This document shows positions 45,556 through 54,363 of a DNA stretch of 64,000 nt, piece by piece. Under the pieces are notes generated by a model. It saw only the letters and a list, made by a program, of their open reading frames with translations. It searched no databases and was not told where the DNA came from. Every line of letters starts with the position of its first letter. Within the stretch, counting starts at the first letter, position 1. Source of the stretch: Candidatus Obscuribacter phosphatis (GTDB lineage: Bacteria; Cyanobacteriota; Vampirovibrionia; Obscuribacterales; Obscuribacteraceae); assembly GCA_001899315.1 (NCBI GenBank), contig MOYA01000001.1, forward strand, positions 745,105 through 809,104. The letters run 5' to 3'. The translations under genes were made by a program, and so were the position numbers.

Positions 45556-45583
45556 TTTCGGTTTTTGGTCTAGGGGTTTTCTT

Positions 45584-47818
45584 TTGAAGAAGACAAACTT
45601 ATTTCTACCAGCTTCAGTCGCTTTGCTAATAGTGCTTCTGTCGGCAAGTCAGGCTTTAGCTGCTAAATCCGATTCAGATCTGATCTTCGACCCTGGTGTT
45701 GCAGACCCGAGTGTCGGTTCATCCAGTAAAGGACCTGATTCTAAAATATCTGCTTCTAAAGGCTCCGCTTCAGCCGCCTCTTCCTCTTCCTCTTCCTCTT
45801 CCTCTGACTCCGCAAATAAATCCGGCAACGCCCCTTCTTCCAACGCCGTTGATGCTTCCAGTTCTGCTTTCGGCGTCAGTCCAGGTAAGCCTGATGCCGA
45901 AGAGCAAAAAGGCAGCGACAATCTTACTTCGTCAAATTCAAGCTCTGAGCCGGAGCCGCGAGCGATAGCTCAAGGAACGATGCGTCCTCAGAGTCGCAAG
46001 AGTCTGCCTGGCGTGACCGGCACTGTTAAAATTCGGCGACCTTTCAAGCTTTTCGCTCAAGAATCTCTAATTCATAATTTGAGTTTTCGCGACACTCCAG
46101 TTCGTGAAGTGATAAGCGAAATCGCTCGGCGCGGCAATTTGAACATAATTATCGATAAGTCTTGCGCCGGCAAGATCACTGGTGAATTGCGCGATGTTAC
46201 TCTCAACGAGGCTATGGACAGCGTGCTTGCCGCTGCTGGTCTGACCAGCCGCACTCTCGATAGTTCGACAGTGGTTGTTGCCTCTACCCAGGCGATGGTG
46301 CAGTTAGGTCTAAACAGACCTGTAGCCAAAGCTTTCAAACTCAGCTACGCTCACCCGTATGACGTGGCTGCACTGCTTGCTGCCTCGGTCTTTAACAAAG
46401 GTTATTTGCCCGATTTTAAGACACAGACAAAGCGTCGCACACAAAACGAAGTTTCAGAAGAGACCGCCAGCGAAAAAGAAGGGCAGTCGCAAGGCGCAGA
46501 TTTGCGCGGTCCTACCGCTGAGAAATCTGGAACCAAGAATACAGACAAGGACGGCCAGTCGGTCGAAACTGATAACACCCAGACTTATCAACTCGAGACT
46601 CAGCCTCGCACTCTGCGTGGTATCACCCGAGCCCAGACCCAAGAGGGCGTCGGCTTTAACAACGCTGCCGTAGACCCTGGTACTCAGCAGATCAGGGCTC
46701 ATTTAGAGGTCAATGCCGATTTTCAGGTTGACCCCAATGGTGGTGGCGCCATCATTTTGCCCGACGTCAAGAATAGACAAGTTTTGGTAGTCGGCACCCA
46801 GGAAGACGTCAACTTAGCGGAAGAGTCGATCAGGCTTCTGGACCGCAGACCGAAACAAGTGCACATCCAAGCCAGCCTTGTCGAGCTGAACAACCAAGGC
46901 ATTAGGCAGTTGGGCGCCACTCTCAACATGCAGGGTGATGGACTCTCCACCTCGATTATGGGTAATTCGCAGGCGCCGCTCAAGTCGTTCTTGCCCGGTT
47001 TGGGTTCACCGGCTAGTTCTATCGCCAACCCGAATATTCCTGCTATTCCTTTCACCGGTAACAACACCACAGGTTCTGCGGTCAACACTTTTGGTACCGG
47101 TTATAACGGCTTGGTCGGTTCGCTCTTGCCCCTCAATCCTCCTACTATTGCTAACGTAACTGCTCTGCCGACAGCTCAGTCTGCCTTCAACTTCATTACT
47201 GCCGACCGCCTAGCTGGAGGCCGGGCCAACATTGCTACAGTGCCAACGGTCGTAAATTTGTCGGTAAACATGATGCTGCAGACCAACAAAGCTAAGTTGG
47301 TCGCCAACCCTTCAGTTGTGGTTGTAGACAATACCGAGGCTCTAATTACGATTGCCCAGGAAGTCGTGCACAAAGTTACAGCCACGGTCAGCCTTGGTGT
47401 TGTTACAACTAACGTGGAGTTGACCAAGGCGGGAATATTCCTCAACGTCTTACCGCGTGTCACCGAGGATGGTTTCATTTCCATGCGCTTGCGTCCCCAA
47501 GTGTCGACACCACTTGGACCGCCGCAGGCTTTCGGCACCACTGTGGTCACACTCTTGAACGTGCGCGACATCATGTCCCAGGAAGTGCGCATTAAGGATG
47601 GGCAGACCTTGGTGTTAGGTGGTCTTTTCACCGAAACAGAAGCTTCCCAGATGGCCAAGGTTCCTTATATGGCAGAGGCTCCCGTACTTGGTGCATTCTT
47701 CCGAAATACTTTGAAAGGACGCAATCGTTCTGAACTAATGCTTCTGATTACGCCCAAGATCGTCGAAGAAGAGCCAAACGCCGCCCTCACCGAAGGTCGC
47801 GGTTCGGTAAGCATGTAA
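45584..47818 (+). CDS. secretin (type II/IV/Tad outer-membrane channel)
   Basis: 744 residues. Signal peptide 1-26 (ending SQALA). Low-complexity Ser-rich region (about 30-130), then an STN/N0-like domain at about 160-235 (NLSFRDTPVREVISEIARRG), one or more N1/N2-type modules (about 240-430) with a disordered insert, and the secretin barrel domain from about 430, with VANPSVVVVDNTEALITI, GIFLNVLPRVTEDGFISMRL, VRIKDGQTLVLGGLF and ELMLLITPKIVEE at the end. It forms the outer-membrane gate for pili or secretion. The TadE-like genes 19 kb away suggest a Tad system; PilQ is an alternative. TTG start, weak ribosome site. Stop region is amplified in tandem. Confidence 0.9.
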   Translation: MKKTNLFLPASVALLIVLLSASQALAAKSDSDLIFDPGVADPSVGSSSKGPDSKISASKGSASAASSSSSSSSSDSANKSGNAPSSNAVDASSSAFGVSPGKPDAEEQKGSDNLTSSNSSSEPEPRAIAQGTMRPQSRKSLPGVTGTVKIRRPFKLFAQESLIHNLSFRDTPVREVISEIARRGNLNIIIDKSCAGKITGELRDVTLNEAMDSVLAAAGLTSRTLDSSTVVVASTQAMVQLGLNRPVAKAFKLSYAHPYDVAALLAASVFNKGYLPDFKTQTKRRTQNEVSEETASEKEGQSQGADLRGPTAEKSGTKNTDKDGQSVETDNTQTYQLETQPRTLRGITRAQTQEGVGFNNAAVDPGTQQIRAHLEVNADFQVDPNGGGAIILPDVKNRQVLVVGTQEDVNLAEESIRLLDRRPKQVHIQASLVELNNQGIRQLGATLNMQGDGLSTSIMGNSQAPLKSFLPGLGSPASSIANPNIPAIPFTGNNTTGSAVNTFGTGYNGLVGSLLPLNPPTIANVTALPTAQSAFNFITADRLAGGRANIATVPTVVNLSVNMMLQTNKAKLVANPSVVVVDNTEALITIAQEVVHKVTATVSLGVVTTNVELTKAGIFLNVLPRVTEDGFISMRLRPQVSTPLGPPQAFGTTVVTLLNVRDIMSQEVRIKDGQTLVLGGLFTETEASQMAKVPYMAEAPVLGAFFRNTLKGRNRSELMLLITPKIVEEEPNAALTEGRGSVSM
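45777..45806 (+). repeat. 6-bp TCTTCC tract encoding poly-Ser
   Basis: About five copies of CTCTTC-type hexamer encode a run of serines in the N-terminal linker of the secretin. Confidence 0.8.
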
Positions 47819-47970
47819 GCACTAGTAAGTGTGTAAGAGCTTGTAAGTGTGTAAGAGCTTGTAAGTGTGTAAGAACTAGCGAGCATGTAAGAGCTAGCGA
47901 GCGTGTAAGAGCTAGTAAGTGTGTAAGAGCTTGTAAGTGTGTAAGAACTAGCGAGCATGTAAGAGTAAGT
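47810..47970 (+). repeat. 18-bp array of the secretin stop-codon region
   Basis: Nine TAA codons lie at exactly 18-bp spacing, all in the secretin frame (47816, 47834, 47852, 47870, 47888, 47906, 47924, 47942, 47960). The unit is close to GTGTAAGAGCTTGTAAGT. The array starts in the last codons of the gene (VSM stop) and runs 140 bp downstream. Confidence 0.95.
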
Positions 47971-48039
47971 AAGCCTTTGAGAACAGCAAGCGTGTCTGAA
48001 TTTGTAAGCGTTTTTGGATAGAGTCAGTCTCAGGGATGA

Positions 48040-48303
48040 TTACCTTTTCGTGTTCGCGGGAGTTTCTTTTGGCTGTTCTCCTCCAGAGCTGTTCTTTTTG
48101 TGACGCCCAATTTCGCTTTCTGTTTCTGATGTTTTGCCGGGCAGTTTCTTGAAATAGTGCAATCGAGAGTTGTCACAAAATTGGACAAACAAGTCTTGTT
48201 TTTGTCTCTGAAGGCTGGCTGGTCCTCGGTTTCTGCTTAGTAACCAGGCCGAAGTCAAGAGAGGTTTGTTGGGCGCGCATTCACTTAGCGGAATCTTCGC
48301 CAT
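48040..48303 (-). CDS. possible small basic protein, 87 aa
   Basis: An open frame starting MAKIPLSECAPNKPLLTSAWLLSRN with a Lys/Ser-rich tail. Composition is gene-like and it fills an otherwise empty gap of 563 bp between secretin and the next gene. No Shine-Dalgarno is visible and no family recognised. It could be a false open frame. Confidence 0.35.
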   Translation of the reverse strand: MAKIPLSECAPNKPLLTSAWLLSRNRGPASLQRQKQDLFVQFCDNSRLHYFKKLPGKTSETESEIGRHKKNSSGGEQPKETPANTKR

Positions 48304-48381
48304 CCATCTGGGGGCGGAAGATCTGCAGAGGGAAATTTAGGACACTGTCTTTGCTTTTCTAAAAGCTGTTTTTGCAGTTAT

Positions 48382-49797
48382 ATGGTGGTGTCTATGGCGG
48401 TTTCTCAATTTACTAGACGGGCGGCAGCGCTCACTCTTTCCCTGGCAATAACCCTGCTTAATGCTCCTTTGGCAGCGCTGGCTGATCAGTCCTTTGCGGA
48501 AGCGGCAGATTCAACCAAGGCGAATGAAACTCTGGCGCTGCAATTGAATCCGCTCAATCCTGGCACTGCAGTGGCAACCTACGAAAGCGATAGTGAAATC
48601 GATAATTTGAATAGGCAGATTTCGGCAAAGGAGATTGAATTACTAAGGTTGAATTCTGAATTCAGAACACACTACACTGCCCGAGACAAGAATAAACAGC
48701 GCCGCATGAAGCTTTATGATTTCGCTGCCGGCGCCGTGGCCAATGCCGGCGACATTGCTTTGTTGACCAACTTTTGGAAGTATCAACGTAAACCGGGAGA
48801 AGGGCTGGCTAAGCGCGGACGTCTTGAATCTGGAGTAATAACTGTCTTTGTCGCATACTGTATTTTGGGTGGTCTTTATTCCCTCGAAGGGGCTTCAGAT
48901 CTTATTGCCGACTATAAGGGAAAGCGCAAGCACTTCGACGCAAAGTCAATCAGAGAAAGAGTGAACAGCATAAAGGAAGAAATTGATTCTCTGTTGGCAA
49001 AGCGTGCCACAATTGTGGCGAATTTAGATGGAGCCCAGAAGCAATACTTTATCGACGAAGAAGCCGTCTTGCGTGATTTGCGTGACTTGTCCATCTTAGA
49101 ATTCAGCAAGCTTTACATAGACTCCCGCAAGAAACACACCGCCAGAGATATCACTACTATCGGTACCTTGGCAGTTTGTGCCACCGGTGCTTTTCCGGGT
49201 GCCTTAAACGTTCTTAGAGGTATAAGAGAAACGCGAATTAATACTATCGGTGGTGGCGGTATCGGATTCTTGATATCTGGTGCGACCCTGACTGCCGCCC
49301 CCGTGCTAATTCATGGTGGTGCCGCAGTCACCGCTAAGGTTGCTGGTTCTCGCCTCTCTAAACTACTTGGTGAGGCTCAGTGTAAAACAACAGAAAAGCT
49401 TAGAACTGATCTTAATAAACTTATGGGTGGCAACAATACTGAAACCTATTCGGTTATGGCTAAGCTTCTCGAAGATAGGGAGGTTTTCCTCAAGGCTGAT
49501 AGCAAGACTCAAAAGCAGGACATGATCGAGAGCTTCATTTCCTATGCGGCCCGGGGCGGTCCTCAGATTGCTTTCGGCATAAACGTTGCAAGGGCTGGAT
49601 ATAGATACGACAGAAACCCCTATAAAGTCTTTAAGGGTGTAGCACAAGGTGCAACTGTCAATGAAGTATCTTGGGCTTTATGGATGTTAGATGTGGTGCA
49701 AAAGCAAACGCGCAACGAAATCCGAAACGCCAAGGAATCCCATGCTGGTCCAAACGCATTTTCCGCTGAATACGGAGAATTGAAAAAGCTGAAATAG
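48382..49797 (+). CDS. exported membrane-associated protein of unknown function, 471 aa
   Basis: Signal peptide at about 1-35 (MAVSQFTRRAAALTLSLAITLLNAPLAALA). A coiled coil (about 70-105) is followed by a hydrophobic segment (about 153-172, VITVFVAYCILGGLYSL), a second helical/coiled region (about 180-235), and further hydrophobic Gly/Ala-rich stretches (about 255-280 and 290-325). The remaining C-terminal part is soluble. I recognise no family. ATG at 48382; ATG at 48394 is equally possible. Confidence 0.7.
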   Translation: MVVSMAVSQFTRRAAALTLSLAITLLNAPLAALADQSFAEAADSTKANETLALQLNPLNPGTAVATYESDSEIDNLNRQISAKEIELLRLNSEFRTHYTARDKNKQRRMKLYDFAAGAVANAGDIALLTNFWKYQRKPGEGLAKRGRLESGVITVFVAYCILGGLYSLEGASDLIADYKGKRKHFDAKSIRERVNSIKEEIDSLLAKRATIVANLDGAQKQYFIDEEAVLRDLRDLSILEFSKLYIDSRKKHTARDITTIGTLAVCATGAFPGALNVLRGIRETRINTIGGGGIGFLISGATLTAAPVLIHGGAAVTAKVAGSRLSKLLGEAQCKTTEKLRTDLNKLMGGNNTETYSVMAKLLEDREVFLKADSKTQKQDMIESFISYAARGGPQIAFGINVARAGYRYDRNPYKVFKGVAQGATVNEVSWALWMLDVVQKQTRNEIRNAKESHAGPNAFSAEYGELKKLK

Positions 49798-49905
49798 ATG
49801 GAAAGGCGGTATCGCCAGGAGTGGCAAGTAAGGCTTGCCGCTCCGCTGGTTTTGGACCTTGTCAGTTTTACTCTTTCTGAAATGCTATGGATGTATAGAG
49901 CTTAG

Positions 49906-50688
49906 CTATGCAAAGATCCTGCTACCGGGTTTGCAGTACTGCTTGATTGAGCCTTTCTTTCGCAGTTCTCTTTTATTCACCAGTAGTGATAGGGTTAGGT
50001 TGTCATTGCTCGGAATCCGATCGCTTATCCATTGGGGAAGATATTGTTTCAGGCTAAGTAGCTCTTCTCTCGCTGATTTACTTAGCGAAAAGTAGGCGTT
50101 TTCCACGATCTCGTCAGTGCATTTTTTGATACCTTGTCGCCATATTTCTCTGAAGCACTGTCCAGCTTGTGATTCGCCTAACTTGGCTTTTCTATTGCCT
50201 ACCGCCTTCATATCTACTCTCGATTCTCTGAATGACCAAGTCCTATTTTTGTTGGCCTGTACTAGTTGCTCGATTTTGAAATTACTTTTTGTACCTTGAC
50301 TGAGATATAGAGGATTCCTTTCATTTGCTAGTTCCAGCTGATCAATGAAGGCCCGCTTCTCAATATGAAGAGAGTCTCTAGATTCTGTGGTGGTTAGGCA
50401 CCTACCGGCAAAGGATTGCCGCTTGATTCCTGCGATAGCTTCTTCCGTCAGAACTCTATTGAATTTGTGCCTTCTCCTGAATACCCCTCTTGCGAGTCTT
50501 TCAAGATAGCCAGATGCCACTTGTTTGGAAAGGAAAACATCAAGGGGCGCTCTCTTTGGTACCAAAGGCAATAATTCTCTAGTGGTGAATACTTCCCAGT
50601 GCGCCAGCTTTGCTATGAATCTGACAGCGAATTTGAGTTGGTCTTTGATGTAGTTGCGTTTTCTTTTGCTTGAATTTTCTTGTTTCAT
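49906..50688 (-). CDS. AbiEi/DUF6088-like winged-helix protein (orphan antitoxin-type regulator)
   Basis: About 260 residues. The N-terminal half has the AbiEi-type wHTH pattern FTTRELLPLVPKRAPLDVFLSKQVASGYLERLARGVFRR (first helix about 33), and the C-terminal half follows the AbiEi/DUF6088 layout: RTWSFRESRVDMKAVGNRKAKLG then a helical end. AbiEi proteins are antitoxins of the type IV AbiE system that repress their own operon. The partner AbiEii nucleotidyltransferase is missing on either side. ATG at 50688 has GGAG nine bases upstream, better than the longer TTG frame to 50745. Acquired by transfer is likely but unproven. Confidence 0.6.
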   Translation of the reverse strand: MKQENSSKRKRNYIKDQLKFAVRFIAKLAHWEVFTTRELLPLVPKRAPLDVFLSKQVASGYLERLARGVFRRRHKFNRVLTEEAIAGIKRQSFAGRCLTTTESRDSLHIEKRAFIDQLELANERNPLYLSQGTKSNFKIEQLVQANKNRTWSFRESRVDMKAVGNRKAKLGESQAGQCFREIWRQGIKKCTDEIVENAYFSLSKSAREELLSLKQYLPQWISDRIPSNDNLTLSLLVNKRELRKKGSIKQYCKPGSRIFA

Positions 50689-50818
50689 TTTCTGATACTC
50701 CAAAAAAAAAAGAAATTTTCGGGAATTTCTAAAAGTAGCTTTCAATCCTTTAAACGAAAATCAGAGCAGAAAAGTTCAAAGGCAAAATCAGATTTAATCT
50801 CTTGACTACCGGACGCAA

Positions 50819-50860
50819 AAAAAAGAGAAAGTAACTTGGAATGGTTACTTTCTCTTTTTT
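50819..50860 (-). terminator. intrinsic terminator of glmS
   Basis: AGAGAAAGTAAC (ending 50835) pairs with GTTACTTTCTCT (from 50844), flanked by A-run and T-run, 30 bp after the glmS stop. Confidence 0.88.
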
Positions 50861-50889
50861 ACTTACTTGGTGCTATTTGAACCTATTGT

Positions 50890-52764
50890 CTATTCGACAG
50901 TTACAGATTTAGCAAGGTTTCTGGGCTGATCAACGTCTTTACCTAGATAGTCTGCAATAAAGTAAGAAAGTAACTGTAATGGAACTACTGACGTCATTGG
51001 CGAAAAGAGTTCGTCAACAGGTGGAATAGCTAGAACCGCGTCAAATGTTTTGGTTGCTTGCTCGTCTCCGTCTACTGCCACGCAGATCATTTTCGCCTTT
51101 CTTGCTCTTGCCTCTTGTGCATTCGACAATGTCTTTTCGTAAACAGCTCCGGGAACCAGCACTGTAATGACCGGTACGTTTTGGTCTAGCACCGCTATAG
51201 GACCGTGTTTGAGTTCGCCGGCGGCATAGCCGGAAGCGTGTATGTAGCTTAACTCTTTCAGCTTCAAAGCCCCTTCCAGAGCGGTAGGGAAGTTTAGACC
51301 ACGTCCGATGAAAACTACATCGTGCGCTTCAGCGTATTTCACTGATACGTCACGAATCTGTTCTTCTCTTGCCAGGATCTGTTCAATCATAGTTGGCACG
51401 AGATTTAGCTGCACTTTTAGTTCTTTTGCTCTCTCCTTGCTGATGGTGCCGCGTTTTTCTGCAAGATAAATAGCGAGCAGATAAAAACTAGCAAGCTGGG
51501 CGAGGTAGGTCTTTGTAGCAGCGACCGATACTTCGATACCGCATTCGGTGACCATCAAGTTCTGGGTTAAGTGGGCTAAGTGGGAGTCGGCACGATTGGT
51601 TATGCCGAGCGTGTAGGCTCCTTTTGACTTTGCTTCTTTCAGCGCGGCTAAGGTATCAGCGGTTTCACCGGACTGGCTTACGGCAATGGCTAAAGTTGAC
51701 TCGTTGACGAGTACTTTTCGTCCTCTAATCTCTGAGGCAATCTCTACCTCGCAAGGAATGCCGACCAGTTCTTCTAAAAGTAATTTGCCGACCATAGAAG
51801 CATGATAGGCGGTGCCGCAAGCAAAAACTGAAATTCTGTCCAGTCCCTTGATCTCTTCTTCGGTAAGATGGACCCCGTATGCAGTTTCTCCAGAGCCGGT
51901 GGAGAGATGATCTATGTTTAGATCGATTGGATGATTGGGATGTCTGAGATATTTGGAGAGCGTCTGGCGCAGTACCAGCGGTTGCTCATGAATTTCTTTC
52001 AAGAGGAAGTGCTTGTAGCCGCATTTATCAATGACATAGGGGCTTGTATCTAAAGCGATAGGGCTGCGTTTTACCTCTTTGCCGTCAAAAGTGAACAGCC
52101 TTACCCCGGTTGTCGTGATCTCGGCCAGTTCGCTCTGGTCTAATTTGATAACTCTATTTGTGTACTGCCTGACAGCCATTGAGTCTGAGGCAAGAAAGTT
52201 CTCGTTATCGCCCAGACCGACCGAAAGAGAGTAGTGGTGATTAACCGCATAGATGCGGTCTGGATGCTTTTGGCTAACGATGCCGAGGGCGAAGATGCCG
52301 CTTAGTCTTTTGACGGCGCGTAAAATTGATTGCAGCAGATCTTGGTCTTTGGCATATTCGTGCGAGACCAAGTGAACGATTACTTCTGTGTCAGTTTCAG
52401 AGGCAAACTCGTAACCGAGTGACTTCAGCTCGTCTCTCAGTTCTTCGTGGTTCTCGATGATGCCGTTGTGAACAACCGCGACAGTGCCTGATTTGTCTGT
52501 GTGGGGGTGGGCGTTCTGGTCGTTGGGTATGCCGTGGGTCGCCCATCTTGTATGCCCGATGCCTACGCTGGCTTTTGGTCTTTTGCTTTCTAGCAGGGCT
52601 TCCAGATTAGAGAGTTTGCCTGCGGCTTTCAGTACGCAAAGCCGTCCCTCTTCGATGACGGCAACCCCAGCCGAGTCATAGCCTCGATATTCAAGACATT
52701 TGAGCTCATTGAGCAAAACCGGAAACGCCTGGGACGGGCCTAGATAGCCAACGATACCGCACAT
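50890..52764 (-). CDS. glmS: glutamine-fructose-6-phosphate aminotransferase (isomerising)
   Basis: Makes glucosamine-6-phosphate for peptidoglycan and lipid A; 624 residues. N-terminal Ntn glutaminase with nucleophile Cys2 (MCGIVGYLG), then two SIS domains: CGTAYHASMVGKLLLE near 317, SQSGETADTLAAL near 362, and GRGLNFPTALEGALKLKE near 488; ends LAKSVTVE as in the family. AGAGG lies nine bases before ATG. Separated from frr by a repeat-filled 190 bp gap, so possibly in the same operon. No glmS ribozyme-like sequence recognised. Confidence 0.97.
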   Translation of the reverse strand: MCGIVGYLGPSQAFPVLLNELKCLEYRGYDSAGVAVIEEGRLCVLKAAGKLSNLEALLESKRPKASVGIGHTRWATHGIPNDQNAHPHTDKSGTVAVVHNGIIENHEELRDELKSLGYEFASETDTEVIVHLVSHEYAKDQDLLQSILRAVKRLSGIFALGIVSQKHPDRIYAVNHHYSLSVGLGDNENFLASDSMAVRQYTNRVIKLDQSELAEITTTGVRLFTFDGKEVKRSPIALDTSPYVIDKCGYKHFLLKEIHEQPLVLRQTLSKYLRHPNHPIDLNIDHLSTGSGETAYGVHLTEEEIKGLDRISVFACGTAYHASMVGKLLLEELVGIPCEVEIASEIRGRKVLVNESTLAIAVSQSGETADTLAALKEAKSKGAYTLGITNRADSHLAHLTQNLMVTECGIEVSVAATKTYLAQLASFYLLAIYLAEKRGTISKERAKELKVQLNLVPTMIEQILAREEQIRDVSVKYAEAHDVVFIGRGLNFPTALEGALKLKELSYIHASGYAAGELKHGPIAVLDQNVPVITVLVPGAVYEKTLSNAQEARARKAKMICVAVDGDEQATKTFDAVLAIPPVDELFSPMTSVVPLQLLSYFIADYLGKDVDQPRNLAKSVTVE

Positions 52765-52820
52765 ATTTATAGCCTCTTGCTTGGTTCTAACTGAGTGATG
52801 AACTGAAGTTGCGAGCTTAA

Positions 52821-52958
52821 TCTCAATCTGAATTTCTATCTAAATCTCAATCTGATTCTCGATCTAAATCTAAATCTCGATTTAAATCTGAATTGCAACC
52901 TAAATCTCAATCCAGATTTGAATTTAGATCTTTGACCTAGACCCAGATCTTGACCTAA
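52821..52958. repeat. hexamer-phased tandem array between glmS and frr
   Basis: Twenty-three successive hexamers of TCTAAA/TCTCAA/TCTGAA type keep a 6-bp phase from 52821 to 52958. The last unit includes the frr stop codon. Higher-order 18-bp units such as TCTAAATCTCAATCTGAT recur. Confidence 0.9.
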
Positions 52959-53509
52959 ATTTCCATTAGCTCTTCTTCTTTGTCTTTTAGGGTTTTGTCG
53001 ATGTCTTTGATGTATTTGTCTGTCAGCTTCTGCAGAGAATCTCCGTGTTTTTTGATTTCGTCTTCAGAAATTGTGCCCTTCAGCTTTTTCATGTTCTGGT
53101 CGCAGTCACGGCGCGCGTTGCGAACGGTCACTCTATATTCTTCAGCGAGTTTGCCGACCATTTTGACTAGTTCCTTGCGGCGGTCTTCGGTGAGGGGCGG
53201 GAAGCTCAGTCGGATGACGCTGCCGTCGTTGTTAGGGTTCACACCCAGGTCTGATTTTTGAATAGCTTGTTCGATCGCTTTCAGAGAGCCTTTGTCGTAA
53301 GGCTGAATCATGATGGTTCGACCGTCTTGGATGGAAATATTGCCGAGGCCCTTGATTGGGTTCATGGTGCCGTAATAGTCCACTTCAATCTTGTCCAGAA
53401 CATGTGGACTCGGGCGTCCGGTTCTTATGGTCTGGAACTCTTTATGAAGACGCTCTACCGCCTTTTGCATGTGATCTTCTGCGGACTTCAGTAATTCCTG
53501 AGCGCTCAT
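52955..53509 (-). CDS. frr: ribosome recycling factor
   Basis: Splits post-termination ribosomes with EF-G; 184 residues, normal length. The long helical hairpin is visible (HMQKAVERLHKEFQTIRTGR, then AEEYRVTVRNARRDCDQNMKKL), with the beta domain in between (RPSPHVLDKIEVDYYGTMNPI). Starts 2 bp after pyrH in the rpsB-tsf-pyrH-frr run. Its 3' end merges with a hexamer repeat array. Confidence 0.96.
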   Translation of the reverse strand: MSAQELLKSAEDHMQKAVERLHKEFQTIRTGRPSPHVLDKIEVDYYGTMNPIKGLGNISIQDGRTIMIQPYDKGSLKAIEQAIQKSDLGVNPNNDGSVIRLSFPPLTEDRRKELVKMVGKLAEEYRVTVRNARRDCDQNMKKLKGTISEDEIKKHGDSLQKLTDKYIKDIDKTLKDKEEELMEI

Positions 53510-53511
53510 TG

Positions 53512-54258
53512 CTATTTACTTACTCCTGTTGCCTGTTGTGCTGTGCCGATGAGAGTACCGATTTTTTCGCCCATGACTATCTTTTCGATAGAGCCGGAAC
53601 GAGCAAAATCGAACACGACTAGGGGGATGGAATTTTGTTGGCAGATGGATACCGCAGCTGGGTCCATAACCTTGAGTTGTCTAGATAGCATTTCTTCGAA
53701 GGTGATGCTGTCGATATGTTTGGCATTCGGGTTTTTCTTGGGATCATCTTCGTAGACACCGTCAACATGGTTCTTAGCCATGAGGATGGCATCGGCTTTC
53801 ATTTCGGCGGCTCGCAGGGCAGCGGCAGTATCGGTGGTGACGTGCGGATTGCCGGTGCCGCCTCCGAAAATAACTACCCTTCCCTTTTCGAGATGGCGAA
53901 TGGCGCGCAATCTAATAAATGGTTCGGCTACTGCCGGCATGGCTATGGCAGTCTGCACTCTGGTGGGAACGCCCTTGCGGGTTAAGACCTCTTGCAGAAT
54001 GAGACAGTTCATAATTGTCGCCAGCATACCGACATAGTCCGCTGCTGCCTTGTCCATCCCCCAAGAAGACCCTTGCACGCCTCTGAAGATGTTTCCACCG
54101 CCCACTACGATGGCTATTTGTATGCCAAGTGAATAAGCGTTGGATATCTCGTCGGCTATGCCGCTGATTATCTCTGGATCGATACCGAAGCCTTGAGCCC
54201 CAGTCAGGGCTTCGCCGCTGAGCTTCAGTAAGATCCGTTTGTAGCGCACTTCCGACAT
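53512..54258 (-). CDS. pyrH: UMP kinase
   Basis: Phosphorylates UMP to UDP; 248 residues of the amino-acid kinase fold: [10 protein letters not shown] near 10, [10 protein letters not shown] near 52, [14 protein letters not shown] near 108 and [20 protein letters not shown] near 145. GGAG with good spacing. The start of frr follows after 2 bp, and a perfect 9-bp inverted repeat separates it from tsf. Confidence 0.96.
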   Translation of the reverse strand: MSEVRYKRILLKLSGEALTGAQGFGIDPEIISGIADEISNAYSLGIQIAIVVGGGNIFRGVQGSSWGMDKAAADYVGMLATIMNCLILQEVLTRKGVPTRVQTAIAMPAVAEPFIRLRAIRHLEKGRVVIFGGGTGNPHVTTDTAAALRAAEMKADAILMAKNHVDGVYEDDPKKNPNAKHIDSITFEEMLSRQLKVMDPAAVSICQQNSIPLVVFDFARSGSIEKIVMGEKIGTLIGTAQQATGVSK

Positions 54259-54302
54259 TATTAACTCCGAGTTTCCGTATTGAGAGGGGCATTCTGTGCG
54301 AA

Positions 54303-54332
54303 AGCCGGGTAGATCATAACTCTTACCCGGCT
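54303..54332 (-). other. perfect hairpin between tsf and pyrH
   Basis: AGCCGGGTA (54303-54311) and TACCCGGCT (54324-54332) form a 9-bp stem around a 12-base loop. No long T-run follows on the minus strand, so a partial attenuator or RNA processing site is likelier than a full terminator. Confidence 0.55.
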
Positions 54333-54363
54333 CTCAGTTCTATAGTGCTGCTTCTAAGGTGAA

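Noticed and set aside
47665-47958. 97-residue minus-strand frame of SSYTLT repeats downstream of the secretin
   Set aside because: It is the reverse complement of the 18-bp stop-codon array and of secretin coding sequence; the repeat is explained by DNA amplification.
50765-50889. glmS-type ribozyme or T-box
   Set aside because: The region is downstream of glmS and holds only a terminator; the leader upstream is a hexamer repeat.
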